Source of the DNA: Hungatella sp. UBA5982
Lineage (GTDB): Bacteria; Bacillota; Clostridia; Lachnospirales; Lachnospiraceae
Length of the DNA stretch: 5,462 nucleotides
NCBI GenBank assembly: GCA_002429965.1
Contig: DJBG01000239.1
Location: forward strand, 33,983-39,444
Reading direction: 5' to 3'
A program made the translations under genes and the position numbers. Shown in pieces: positions 4,789 to 5,462 of the stretch (position 1 is the stretch's first letter; each line of letters opens with the position of its first letter). Below the pieces are notes generated by a model. That model was not told the origin of the DNA. It was given only the letters and a program-made list of their open reading frames with translations, and made no database searches.

Positions 4789-5462
4789 ATGAAAAAGTCA
4801 CTTTATGTATTTACGGCTGCACTGATTGCAGTAAGTGCGCTGACCGCATGCTCAGGAAGCAAGGGAGCACCCGAAACAACTGCGGCAACACAGGCCGCAT
4901 CATCAGAGGAAACGAAAGCAGAAGAAACAAAGGCAGCAGAAACTTCCGGCGAGCTGGAGAAGATCGTTGTCGGAGCAACTCCGGCTCCTCATGCAGAAAT
5001 TTTAAATGCTGCAAAGGATATTCTGAAAGAAAAAGGTTATGAGCTGGTGGTCAAGGAATATACAGATTATGTGCAGCCAAACATGGCTCTTGAATCCGGA
5101 GACTTAGATGCCAACTATTTCCAGCACAAGCCATATCTGGATCAGTTCAATGAGCAGAAAGGAACCGACCTTGTAAGTGCGGCAGCCATTCATTATGAGC
5201 CCTTCGGCATCTACGCAGGAAAGACGGATTCTCTTGATAAGCTTCCTGATGGAGCCCAGATCGCAGTTCCTAATGACGTTTCCAACGAAGCAAGAGCTCT
5301 TCTTCTCCTGGCAGACCAGGGGCTGATCGGATTAAAAGAAGGCGTTGAGCTTGATGCAACCAAGAATGATATTGTAAAAAATGAAAAGAATTTTAAGATC
5401 GTTGAAGTAGAAGCTGCTCAGCTTCCCCGTTCCGTAGGCGATGTGGATGTGGCTGTTATCAA
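4789..5462 (+). CDS. metQ: Methionine-binding lipoprotein MetQ (3' end outside window)
   Basis: This is the substrate-binding protein of the importer, a NlpA/MetQ-family lipoprotein anchored on the outer face of the membrane. The frame stays open to the window edge; 224 codons are visible of an expected 270-290. A type II signal peptide is clear: MKK, a hydrophobic stretch at 5-17, and lipobox LTAC with lipidated C21. A low-complexity Ala/Thr/Glu/Lys linker (about 24-54) follows, then the binding domain from KIVVGATPAPHAEIL (58-72). MetQ-type motifs follow: EYTDYVQPNMALESGDLDAN, YFQHKPYLDQF, VPNDVSNEARALLLL, and DVDVAVI at the edge. ATG at 4789 is fixed by AAGGAGG (4775-4781), seven nucleotides upstream. 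Being third behind metN and metI, it completes the transporter. Methionine specificity is inferred from family and operon, since NlpA-type proteins can bind other ligands. Confidence 0.94.
   Translation, partial: MKKSLYVFTAALIAVSALTACSGSKGAPETTAATQAASSEETKAEETKAAETSGELEKIVVGATPAPHAEILNAAKDILKEKGYELVVKEYTDYVQPNMALESGDLDANYFQHKPYLDQFNEQKGTDLVSAAAIHYEPFGIYAGKTDSLDKLPDGAQIAVPNDVSNEARALLLLADQGLIGLKEGVELDATKNDIVKNEKNFKIVEVEAAQLPRSVGDVDVAVI

Noticed and set aside
4848..5042. 64-codon + strand frame and its - strand partner in the metQ region
   Set aside because: Both overlap the start of metQ, whose lipobox, linker and binding domain are unmistakable in another frame.

Overview
The window is a chromosomal segment of a low- to mid-GC Firmicute, most likely a Lachnospiraceae-type clostridium. 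This rests on the strong AAGGAGG ribosome sites, the clostridial-looking release factor 3 and MetNIQ proteins, and the short intergenic gaps. The exact genus cannot be read from the sequence. All genes lie on the + strand.

Left part (1-2724): the 3' half of prfC (peptide chain release factor 3), then a yqeY-type gene (GatB/YqeY domain), then a PepV/Sapep-type M20 metallopeptidase. yqeY and the peptidase gene are closely spaced and probably share a transcript. No convincing intrinsic terminator follows any of the three.

Centre (2725-3064, 340 nt without a long gene): this is the most interesting part. It holds a near-perfect SigA promoter (TTGACA, 17 nt, TAAAAT), a 5' hairpin, a strong Shine-Dalgarno, and a 31-codon ORF in which 9 codons are Met and 3 are Cys, including MCMMMC at residues 17-22. 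A hairpin follows whose loop is the ORF's stop codon, then a candidate antiterminator, then a strong intrinsic terminator that ends 26 nt before metN. The order is promoter, Met-rich leader peptide, alternative hairpins, terminator, methionine transporter. This is the layout of ribosome-mediated transcription attenuation, here with methionine as the likely sensed amino acid. No SAM riboswitch or T-box, the usual Firmicute controls for such operons, can be recognised.

Right part (3065-5462): metN (ATPase with C-terminal NIL domain), metI (permease, overlapping metN by 11 nt) and metQ (lipoprotein, cut by the window end). Together they form a MetNIQ-type ABC importer for methionine. MetQ captures substrate outside the membrane, MetI forms the channel, MetN drives it, and the NIL domain is known in the family to sense intracellular methionine. 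In this reading the operon is controlled twice: at transcription by translation of the Met-rich leader, and at the protein level by the NIL domain.
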